NCBI GenBank assembly: GCA_965243605.1
Contig: CBDEVQ010000100.1
Coordinates: 166,236-230,235 of the forward strand
DNA length: 64,000 nt
Origin: JBMYYR01 sp965243605
GTDB lineage: Bacteria > Bacteroidota > Bacteroidia > Flavobacteriales > CAJXXR01
Direction of reading: 5' to 3'
Part shown: piece by piece, positions 1 through 6,149 of the stretch
How positions within the stretch are numbered: the stretch's first letter is position 1
Layout of the letters: every line of letters begins with the position of its first letter
The notes under the pieces: generated by a model
The model's database searches: none
What the model saw: the letters and a program-made list of their open reading frames with translations, nothing else
What the model was told of the DNA's origin: nothing
Translations under genes and position numbers: made by a program

Positions 1-392
1 TTGTAATTTATTCTGATAAAACATCTGGAGTTAATCAGATAAATACTTATGCTCAGGGTAATGAAATTAATACCAAAATAATCAACCTTTACCCTTCTGG
101 TGGGATATCATATTTTGGGTTAGGGGTTCAAGTTGGAGTAACTTCTACCAAAAGTTTTAATATTAAAAACACTGGGAATTCAACACTTCAAGTAACTTCT
201 ATAGACTATCCATATTCTGTCTTCTCCACTGTGGGTAGTGATAATATAACGGTTGGACCTAATCAAATTGTGACACTAGAATTTGATTTTACGCCAAATT
301 CTACAGGAAATTATGATGGGGATATTGTTGTGAATTCTGATGCGACAAGTGGAGATAATACTATATCAATTAGTAATGCTAATGGGATATGA
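1..392 (+). CDS. C-terminal part of a secreted Ig-like (choice-of-anchor D / ASH-type) protein, 5' truncated by the window edge
   Basis: An open frame runs from the window edge (codons in phase with base 3) to a TGA at 390-392, about 129 residues with no start visible. The peptide contains phrases typical of ASH, DUF1573 or choice-of-anchor D beta-sandwich repeats: FNIKNTGNSTLQVTSI, then TVGPNQIVTLEFDFTPNSTGNYDGDIVV. These domains occur in large extracellular or periplasmic Bacteroidota proteins. No C-terminal sorting domain is visible before the stop, which follows NANGI. The family call rests on the repeat pattern; the rest of the protein and its function are out of view. Confidence 0.6.
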   Translation, partial: VIYSDKTSGVNQINTYAQGNEINTKIINLYPSGGISYFGLGVQVGVTSTKSFNIKNTGNSTLQVTSIDYPYSVFSTVGSDNITVGPNQIVTLEFDFTPNSTGNYDGDIVVNSDATSGDNTISISNANGI

Positions 393-450
393 TTTTTTTT
401 AAGAGGTTAATGTTTTAGCCGTTAATAAACTAGGTTATAGTGTTTATTAC

Positions 451-1269
451 TTAATATATGTGGTCTTTTTCCCAAATAACACTTATTATAGTTTTATTTT
501 TTTTATAAGGGATACAGTATTCGAAGAAATCTTTGTCTTCTTCATAATTATTTAATTCAAGCCATGTTGACTTTGAGATAATTTGGGATTTTTCATCACC
601 CTTATATATGTAATCATAATCAGCTTCAAGGTATTCTTGAGCAACTGAGTCTTCAGGGGGAGGAAGTTTATTTATGTTTTTAACCCAGCCTTTAAAGCTT
701 TTAGATCTACTCCAGTACTTAACTTTTCCATCATGTATGTATACAATTAAGATAGGAAAGGAGTTTAAATTTAATAATCTGAAAATAGCTGAAGTGAGGC
801 TTGTTTTGAATCTTTCAGCAATACTTCTAATTAACTCAGGATTAAAAGATTTCCATTGAATAAATCCTTTAAATGGATTTTCTGGCATCAGTAATTCTGA
901 AGCGAAATCATTAGCTTCGTATTCTTGAATGCCTCTTTTCGCTTGATTTTCTACATTAAACCAGTTTAACGTTTTAGCGTCATCATTATGTATATCAAGT
1001 TTTTCATGTAAAAAATAATGACCAAGTTCATGTGCTAAAATATAGCGAATTCTTGGTGGATAATCGATATTAGAATTTATCTTAATAATTGTTTTAGAGT
1101 TTCCTCTAATTATTTTACCATCAGCATTATCTAACGGTGTGGAGATAAAGATTATTCCAAATCCATTTACAAGCTCTGAGTTTGAAAGCTCTGTGATTTC
1201 ATCAAACCCAATTTCTTCTAAAACTTCTTTAGCTTTTATTTTCCCTTTGTTGTTTTTCAAGTTGCTCAA
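451..1269 (-). CDS. ImmA/IrrE-family zinc metallo-endopeptidase
   Basis: A 272-residue protein with the zinc motif HELGH (residues 80-84) and a downstream EYEANDFASELLMP stretch, whose glutamate is the likely third ligand. This arrangement is characteristic of the ImmA/IrrE (COG2856) family. Family members cleave regulators, for example phage-type repressors (ImmA) or DdrO in the IrrE case, so a regulatory protease role is the best guess. It is the last gene of a minus-strand trio and its start overlaps the preceding gene by 41 nt, which points to translational coupling. The C-terminal half (after about residue 150) is unassigned and may be a sensor or target-recognition region. The substrate is unknown; the co-encoded sigma-like or 137-aa protein are natural candidates. 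Confidence 0.8.
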   Translation of the reverse strand: MSNLKNNKGKIKAKEVLEEIGFDEITELSNSELVNGFGIIFISTPLDNADGKIIRGNSKTIIKINSNIDYPPRIRYILAHELGHYFLHEKLDIHNDDAKTLNWFNVENQAKRGIQEYEANDFASELLMPENPFKGFIQWKSFNPELIRSIAERFKTSLTSAIFRLLNLNSFPILIVYIHDGKVKYWSRSKSFKGWVKNINKLPPPEDSVAQEYLEADYDYIYKGDEKSQIISKSTWLELNNYEEDKDFFEYCIPYKKNKTIISVIWEKDHIY

Positions 1270-1642
1270 TAATTTCTATTAGATTTTGATCTTTTATAAT
1301 CTCTTTAATTTCTTTGGAACTTAATTTGTCAAGGTTATTATATTGGACTGCTATTCTATTTTCTTTTATTAATGAATTTAGATAAGCAACAGGTTTATCC
1401 AGTCCTTTATTTATTGCATCGATAAAGGAATCAGTTGCTCGTTGTAATAGAGATTCGTTCATCTTTTTATTTAGAGTCCCTTGTAGCTTAAATTTAAGTT
1501 GTTTAATCTTTTGATTTTGGAGTTTACGATTTTTATCAAGATCTACTCCATGGTCTGCCAGATTCTTCCGTATAGTTTCAATATCTGAATGTAGGTAAGA
1601 ATCAGTAATACCTTTGCCAATTATCTCTTTAATATCCCCCAT
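1229..1642 (-). CDS. unknown 137-aa helical protein between sigma-like and ImmA-like genes
   Basis: I do not recognise a named domain. The protein is Lys/Asn/Gln-rich, predicted mainly helical, has no signal peptide and no membrane segment, and ends in a charged coiled-coil-like tail (LIEIIEQLEKQQRENKS). It overlaps the sigma-like gene upstream by 22 nt and the metalloprotease gene downstream by 41 nt, so the three are very likely one translationally coupled operon. Position between a sigma-like protein and a regulatory protease makes an anti-sigma or adaptor role plausible. That is inference from context only. Confidence 0.65.
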   Translation of the reverse strand: MGDIKEIIGKGITDSYLHSDIETIRKNLADHGVDLDKNRKLQNQKIKQLKFKLQGTLNKKMNESLLQRATDSFIDAINKGLDKPVAYLNSLIKENRIAVQYNNLDKLSSKEIKEIIKDQNLIEIIEQLEKQQRENKS

Positions 1643-2226
1643 GCCTCTTTTAGTTTAATAGTTCTTCTAGATAATCTTTTAACAATGTTGTTAACATCAC
1701 GAGTAGTAATGTCAAGGACATCTGCAATTTCTGTTGGTTTGGTATAACCACATAACCAACATTCAAAGACATCTAATTCATTTTGGTTTACACCTTGTGC
1801 TTTTAAGGTGTTGATGCATTCTTCTGAAATTATTTTAAAGTCTATTTGAGATAAGACATTATCATCTTCAGTTGAATTTTCATTTATGTTGGTAAAACTA
1901 TCATATTCTATAATATAACATTCATCATCATCTATATTTTCTTCTGTTTTGTTGCTATTCTTCCTAAAGTAATTATATAAATCACTTTTAAGAGAACCAA
2001 AAATGAAATTTTCAAAAGAGGTCTTACTTTTATCCCAATTTCTTGTACCATCACATGCTTTTAATATTACATCCGCGCAAAAATCTAGATAGTTAAACCC
2101 TTTTTTACTGTATTCATTTTTATCATAGAATCGATCACGGACATAATTTTCCATTCTGTCTAACAATTCATTTAAGTCTAAAGTCTCAAGAAGGTTTATT
2201 ATTTCTTCTCTGTTTGCAATAGCCAT
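1621..2226 (-). CDS. sigma-70-like RNA polymerase sigma factor / DNA-binding regulator
   Basis: A 201-residue protein with a region-2-like segment (KTSFENFIFGSLKSDLYNYFRK, about residues 68-89) and a C-terminal helix-turn-helix resembling sigma region 4 (TKPTEIADVLDITTRDVNN then RRTIKLKE). An acidic linker of about 40 residues separates them. It is the first gene of the trio with the 137-aa protein and the ImmA-like protease. It diverges from the CBASS operon across a 189-bp intergenic region. An ATGAGCATAT element sits only about 12 bp upstream of its start on the coding strand. It may be an alternative sigma factor for the island. Certainty about sigma-type architecture is moderate; the regulon is unknown. 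Confidence 0.65.
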   Translation of the reverse strand: MAIANREEIINLLETLDLNELLDRMENYVRDRFYDKNEYSKKGFNYLDFCADVILKACDGTRNWDKSKTSFENFIFGSLKSDLYNYFRKNSNKTEENIDDDECYIIEYDSFTNINENSTEDDNVLSQIDFKIISEECINTLKAQGVNQNELDVFECWLCGYTKPTEIADVLDITTRDVNNIVKRLSRRTIKLKEAWGILKR

Positions 2227-2237
2227 GTTCTATATAA

Positions 2238-2373
2238 ATATGCTCATAATTATTAAAATATTTCCATGTAAGTGGAAAAAAAAATATTTCAGATGAGCAT
2301 ATATATAGTGTATGTAGCTCAAAATCATTTTTTATCTACTAAATGGCAAAATACGAAATCTTATGAGCATATA
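2238..2373. promoter_or_regulatory. three ATGAGCATAT elements in the divergent CBASS/sigma intergenic region
   Basis: The 10-mer ATGAGCATAT occurs as direct copies at 2293-2302 and 2363-2372 (both extended by A), exactly 70 bp apart. It occurs inverted at 2238-2247, close to the sigma-like gene start. A separate inverted repeat TTTCCA/TGGAAA lies between the first two copies, near 2261-2278. I see no TAnnTTTG element for the CBASS operon here. The repeats are therefore candidates for operators or for promoter elements of a dedicated sigma factor. The recurrence is seen directly; the regulatory role is inferred. Confidence 0.5.
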
Positions 2374-2415
2374 CTAATAGGAGTGATACAATAATTAAAA
2401 ACAACAACAGATAAA

Positions 2416-2586
2416 ATGGCAACAAACCCACCGAAAGATAATAGTAGAAAAGGGGCTGTTAGAAAGAGAAGTCAGCTTGAAAATCCAAAAACAGGATTAT
2501 ACGTTAAACGAGATACCGATACAGGACAGTTCATGAGCGTAAAGAAAACAGGAGGAAAATATAAAGGAGTTAGAAAAGAAAAATAA
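2416..2586 (+). CDS. conserved 56-aa basic protein heading the CBASS operon
   Basis: A short gene, ATG at 2416 to TAA at 2584-2586, encoding 56 residues. The sequence starts MATNPPKDNSRKGAV and ends KYKGVRKEK. It is strongly basic, Gly-rich and probably unstructured apart from the NPKTGLYVKRD...TGQFM core. No known catalytic motif is visible. From memory, similar small proteins are frequent neighbours of SMODS nucleotidyltransferases, but I cannot name the family or verify this. The next gene starts 3 nt after its stop, so it belongs to the same transcript and is the first gene of the operon. Confidence 0.75.
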   Translation: MATNPPKDNSRKGAVRKRSQLENPKTGLYVKRDTDTGQFMSVKKTGGKYKGVRKEK

Positions 2587-2589
2587 GAA

Positions 2590-3357
2590 ATGGGTGTTTT
2601 ATTGAGTAAAGGTATAGCAGCTCTGTTTAGAGCTATCTCTACAAAAGGAGTAAATCTTTTGTGGGAAAATAAAAATGATGTCAAGTTATATTGGAAGACT
2701 ATGATTGGCAAATTTAGAAATCAGGATATAAGATTTTCGATAAGTTATATTTATAAGATCAGAATACCTGATACAGATTCTTATTTATTAGTACGAAACA
2801 GGAAGATTAGAGATCAATTACAACCTGTAGGAGGGGTGTATAAACGGTATGGGGATGATAAGCTGTTTGATAAATGGGGATACAAATCAGATAATCAAGA
2901 TAATGGAGTAGGATCTGATAAGCATACATCAAATGATTTAAGGTTTAGGGTTAAAGGTAAGAACGTTATAAAAGTTATTAAATGGTTTGAAGAATTAAGA
3001 GAGAGAGAGGTTAGTGCTAATAGGGAATTTATTGAGGAGTTAATAGATACTGGAATACTTGATAATGAAAGATTCCGTAAAATCAATTATAAGTATGTAA
3101 GACGCTTTTCTAAACATTTAGCTTACAGTGAATACCATAAATGTTATGAAGTGTTAATTTATGATGTATTGGAGTTTCTTCCTACATTGGAGCAAGAAAA
3201 TGCTTTAAGAGAGTTGTATGATAAAGGAGTAGCCTCGGATGATGAATATGCTTTTGTTTCTGACGACGAAATCGGAAAATTAAGGTGCGTTAAAAATGGA
3301 AAACAAACGTCAAGAATAGGGCACCATACAAAGTTGATTATTAATGAAACCTTTTAG
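2590..3357 (+). CDS. SMODS-associated NUDIX-like protein (candidate CBASS effector or nucleotide-processing component)
   Basis: A 255-residue protein with segments resembling the SMODS-associated NUDIX domain: SYLLVRNRKIRDQLQPVGGVY (about residues 64-84) and a degenerate Nudix core REFIEEL (145-151). The Gly pair and the REFIEEL core are about 60 residues apart, much further than in the classical Nudix box, so this is an insertion-bearing or divergent version. The N-terminal 50 residues include a mildly hydrophobic segment but no clear membrane span. It lies between the 56-aa gene and the CD-NTase, with 2-3 nt gaps. In related systems this domain is thought to sense or process nucleotide signals. 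The exact activity here is unknown. Confidence 0.7.
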   Translation: MGVLLSKGIAALFRAISTKGVNLLWENKNDVKLYWKTMIGKFRNQDIRFSISYIYKIRIPDTDSYLLVRNRKIRDQLQPVGGVYKRYGDDKLFDKWGYKSDNQDNGVGSDKHTSNDLRFRVKGKNVIKVIKWFEELREREVSANREFIEELIDTGILDNERFRKINYKYVRRFSKHLAYSEYHKCYEVLIYDVLEFLPTLEQENALRELYDKGVASDDEYAFVSDDEIGKLRCVKNGKQTSRIGHHTKLIINETF

Positions 3358-3359
3358 AA

Positions 3360-4532
3360 ATGTATAAAAATATATTTGATAGCTATAATTTGCAAAGAGA
3401 AGAGCTTTTAGCAAGGGTAGCACAAAAATTAGAGTTAAATGAAACTCGAAAAAAAAGAATGGAGTCTTCTTATGAAGCGATATCTAATCTATTAAAAAAT
3501 GATGAGTTATTTTTCAATGGAGAAGATATAGAGTTATATGCTCAAGGTTCAGTTAGGATTGGTACAACTGTAAAGCCTATTAATGGTGATGATTTTGATT
3601 TGGATGCTGTATTACACATTTATGATCTTTACCGAAGGTATTCACCAGATTATATTTTTGATGAGCTAAAGCAAGCATTGCTTAGAGATGGATACTATAG
3701 TTCAATTATGGAGGTAAAAAAGCGATGTATTCGGTTAAATTATAAAAGTGATTTTCATATTGACATATTACCTGCATGTATGCCAGACATATTTGATAAA
3801 GAAAATATTAAAATTCCAGAGAAAAAGTTACATGGTTGGTCAGATGGAAATCCTAAAGGATTTGCAAATTGGTTTATTAATGTAGGGAATTCTCAACCAG
3901 AGTATTTATTGAAGTCTTATTCTGAAACGTTTTTAAAAGCTAATGTTGATAATGAGCCACTTCCAAAAGATACTTATCTAAAGACACCACTTCAACGTGC
4001 TGTACAGTTGATAAAACGCTACAGGGATATATATTTTCAGAATAAAGATAATAAGGTGTCGAGTATTGTGATTACAACTTTGGTTGCACAGCACTATAGA
4101 CAAGAGGCGAGTATTTATGAAACAGTTGATAATGTATTATTTCGTATAAAGTCTTCATATCAAAATTCTCTAAGATATGGAGATAGATTTAAGGTCTTAA
4201 ATCCAGTGAATTCAGCTGAAGATTTCACCGATTTCTGGACGAGTGAACATTATTCTAATTTTTATGAGTTTATTGACAGTTTATATAAAAATTGGCAGAA
4301 AATCAAAGAATCTTTTGAGCATGGTAAAAACGAGTATAAAGTTTTGTTTGGGGAGAATATTTACAAAGATTCTTTACAGGCACAACTTAAAGCCCATTCA
4401 TCAACATCCAAGTCTACTTTAATAAAGTCAACAGGTGTTTTACTAGCAGGAAGTGCTCATACAAATGTAAAAGGAGATATTACGATCGGAGAAGGTATTA
4501 AAAATAGACCACATCGTAATTATGGGGAATGA
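3360..4532 (+). CDS. CD-NTase (SMODS-type cGAS/DncV-like nucleotidyltransferase), CBASS signal synthase
   Basis: A 390-residue enzyme with the polymerase-beta-fold signature: GS at residues 63-64 (AQGSVRIGTT), DxD at 80-82 (GDDFDLDAVL) and a third aspartate at 135 (DFHIDILPA). These are the metal-binding residues of oligonucleotide-cyclising CD-NTases, which make cyclic di- or trinucleotide signals on phage infection. A helical C-terminal domain follows (PLQRAVQLIKRYRD...). The gene overlaps the E2-like gene by 11 nt. That matches short type II CBASS, where the E2 acts on the cyclase C terminus; here the protein ends RNYGE. The nucleotide product cannot be inferred from sequence by eye. Confidence 0.92.
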   Translation: MYKNIFDSYNLQREELLARVAQKLELNETRKKRMESSYEAISNLLKNDELFFNGEDIELYAQGSVRIGTTVKPINGDDFDLDAVLHIYDLYRRYSPDYIFDELKQALLRDGYYSSIMEVKKRCIRLNYKSDFHIDILPACMPDIFDKENIKIPEKKLHGWSDGNPKGFANWFINVGNSQPEYLLKSYSETFLKANVDNEPLPKDTYLKTPLQRAVQLIKRYRDIYFQNKDNKVSSIVITTLVAQHYRQEASIYETVDNVLFRIKSSYQNSLRYGDRFKVLNPVNSAEDFTDFWTSEHYSNFYEFIDSLYKNWQKIKESFEHGKNEYKVLFGENIYKDSLQAQLKAHSSTSKSTLIKSTGVLLAGSAHTNVKGDITIGEGIKNRPHRNYGE

Positions 4533-4941
4533 TAGAAGAAGATTGAGGAAGTATTGGCTTATAAATCTTTATATTGAAAAGTATTTACTTGAAAGGGAAT
4601 TTAAGAATGTTCATGTTAATCTCGATGTTGAAAATAAGCAACTTAAAGGAGTTGCTTATTTCAATGTTGATAGCTTCGAATATAAGGTGAAAATCAAATA
4701 TTCATTTTTCCATGTGTCTCATTATGATCGTATTTATATACTGGATAAAAGGATTAAGTATCATCGAGAGATTCATGTCTATAGGGACATGTCTTTATGT
4801 TTATATCATCCTAAGGTAGATAATCCGTTAAATCAGATTATACCACTTAGAGATATGATTCCATGGGTTGGTGAATGGTTGATTTATTATCGCCAATGGA
4901 AAAAGTTTGGAGTTTGGTTAGGAAAAGAAATAAAACATTAG
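4522..4941 (+). CDS. CBASS-associated E2-like protein (short type II ancillary protein)
   Basis: A 139-residue protein with one cysteine, Cys93, in MSLCLYHP, followed by MIPWVGEWLIYYRQW (112-126) and a terminal GVWLGKEIKH. The pattern LCLY-P ... PW-EWL-Y ... G-W-G ... H is the one I associate with the E2 domain fused into, or standing beside, CD-NTase operons without an E1 partner. In that family the cysteine mediates modification of the cyclase C terminus. No E1 or JAB protease gene is present in this operon, so it would be the short type II arrangement. The start overlaps the CD-NTase 3' end. Confidence 0.75.
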   Translation: MGNDRRRLRKYWLINLYIEKYLLEREFKNVHVNLDVENKQLKGVAYFNVDSFEYKVKIKYSFFHVSHYDRIYILDKRIKYHREIHVYRDMSLCLYHPKVDNPLNQIIPLRDMIPWVGEWLIYYRQWKKFGVWLGKEIKH

Positions 4942-5007
4942 GTGTAATTAAATTAAACAAATAAATGTTTAAATAGAAGAAGAATGTATAATTCGTAAAA
5001 CGGTAAA

Positions 5008-5637
5008 ATGAAGGTAGGAGATTGGGCATTAGCCTTAACAGCAGGATTAGTCATTTATTTATTAAATGAAAAAAATAAAGATGTAGGAAAAATAATTCAA
5101 CTTAATCATCGAAATAATCAATTGGGTAATCAAAATGGTAGATTATTGAAAGTGGTAAATCAGCAAAGTGATGAATTAGGTAGGTTAAATGTAGAGCTAA
5201 AGAAAACAATTGAATCTAAGGAGGATCTTCCAGATGAAATAAAGAATAGTTTAAATCAACTTATTATTGATTTTGATAAATTAGATGAGAATATAGCAAA
5301 AGAATTGATAAGCATTTCGTCATTAATTGAGATTGATGAAAAACCAAAAGCAATATTTTCACTTTCAAAAATAATTGAAAATTTGTTGAAAAAAAATTAT
5401 GAAGGTAAGTTGAGCTTTTCAAAAATGATTGAACAAGCGAAAAATGAATGTATATTGACTTTGGAAGAGTATCATTTTGTTAATGGAATAAGAATGATAA
5501 GAAATAAAGAAGGTCACGAATTAAATGTTAAGGTAGATAAACATTTAACCGCTTCATCTTTTTTAATAGGTATCGGAATTATATCAAAATTAAAATTGCT
5601 TCCAAAAATGGCAATAGGTAATTTAGCTGAGATATAA
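5008..5637 (+). CDS. membrane-anchored coiled-coil protein with HEPN-like R-x4-H motif, fifth gene of the CBASS operon
   Basis: A 209-residue protein. It has a hydrophobic N-terminal segment at residues 5-19 (DWALALTAGLVIYLL), then a coiled-coil region at about 25-70. An alpha-helical domain follows, in which RNKEGH (165-170) fits the R-x4-6-H signature of HEPN and DUF4145-type domains. A second hydrophobic stretch (SSFLIGIGIISKL, 183-195) is near the C terminus. It follows the E2-like gene after 66 nt on the same strand. Membrane attachment and a possible RNase motif make it a candidate effector, or a partner of the NUDIX protein. The motif is short, so the HEPN reading is tentative. Confidence 0.6.
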   Translation: MKVGDWALALTAGLVIYLLNEKNKDVGKIIQLNHRNNQLGNQNGRLLKVVNQQSDELGRLNVELKKTIESKEDLPDEIKNSLNQLIIDFDKLDENIAKELISISSLIEIDEKPKAIFSLSKIIENLLKKNYEGKLSFSKMIEQAKNECILTLEEYHFVNGIRMIRNKEGHELNVKVDKHLTASSFLIGIGIISKLKLLPKMAIGNLAEI

Positions 5638-5825
5638 AAACGTGTGTATAATAACATCTGAGGAGGGAAGAAGTGAGATAAGATTGATGTACTTATAAAA
5701 AAGTATTGAAGAGTAATTTAAGTTTATAATAACGGAATCTTATGTTTAGTTAAAGTTTGATCTTTGAAAAAGAAATAGTTTTGAATATTTGGTTTATTCA
5801 ACTATAAGTCGGATTAAAAATAGGT

Positions 5826-5878
5826 GGTTCGAGAAATGTTCTAAAAAAGCCATTATTTTATAATGGACTTCTCGAACC
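5826..5878. repeat. nested perfect inverted repeat next to tRNA-Asn
   Basis: The outer arms GGTTCGAGAA (5826-5835) and TTCTCGAACC (5869-5878) are perfectly complementary. Inside them CCATTAT (5850-5856) and ATAATGG (5860-5866) form a second perfect hairpin with a 3-nt loop. The arm core GGTTCGAG also matches the T-arm of the adjacent tRNA-Asn. It could be a structured RNA, a recombination site or a remnant of tRNA sequence at the island edge. No T-run follows, so it is not a standard terminator. Confidence 0.5.
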
Positions 5879-5919
5879 GTGAAAAGTGTTCGTAACTATT
5901 TGAAAAATAAAAGTATATA

Positions 5920-5947
5920 AACGGAAAAAGCCACGTTTCCGTGGCTT
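5920..5947 (-). terminator. rho-independent terminator of tRNA-Asn
   Basis: AAGCCACG (5928-5935) and CGTGGCTT (5940-5947) form an 8-bp stem with a 4-nt loop. Read on the minus strand, a T-run follows the stem. It sits 11 nt past the tRNA 3' end. Confidence 0.75.
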
Positions 5948-5958
5948 GTCCTAAAAAG

Positions 5959-6032
5959 CTCCTCCTCTAGGACTCGAACCTAGGACCCTCTGATTAACAG
6001 TCAGATGCTCTAACCAACTGAGCTAAGGAGGA
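5959..6032 (-). tRNA. tRNA-Asn (anticodon GTT)
   Basis: Reading the minus strand from 6032, the acceptor arm TCCTCCT pairs with AGGAGGA and the discriminator base is G at 5959. The D arm (AGCTCAGTTGGTTAGAGC), anticodon loop CTGTTAA with GTT, and T loop TTCGAGT are all present. The length is 74 nt and CCA is not encoded. A TATATTTG promoter element lies 21 nt upstream (6060-6053) and a terminator hairpin follows. tRNA genes are common integration sites; here the defence island lies on the 3' side of this tRNA. Confidence 0.95.
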
Positions 6033-6052
6033 ATTTTTTCTCTTTTGCATTG

Positions 6053-6060
6053 CAAATATA
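6053..6060 (-). promoter_or_regulatory. -7 promoter element (TATATTTG) of tRNA-Asn
   Basis: TATATTTG on the minus strand matches the Bacteroidota TAnnTTTG consensus and places transcription start about 15 nt before the tRNA 5' end. Its TTTG is one half of the near-palindrome TTTGCAATGCAAA. Confidence 0.65.
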
Positions 6061-6149
6061 GAGTGCTTTTTATTACTACACAAACATATTTTAAAGAAAT
6101 CTTTACAATAAATTATTACACTCTGAATCTCAAATAAATAAAATTTAAA

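Larger units (their letters stand above)
5638..5958. other. gene-poor stretch between the CBASS operon and tRNA-Asn
   Basis: No credible reading frame was found here. The stretch contains a nested perfect inverted repeat (5826-5878) and the tRNA-Asn terminator hairpin (5928-5947). It probably marks the edge of the accessory island. Confidence 0.5.

Noticed and set aside
5826..5878. A tRNA gene fragment in the inverted repeat
   Set aside because: Only an octamer of the T arm is shared and no cloverleaf can be built.
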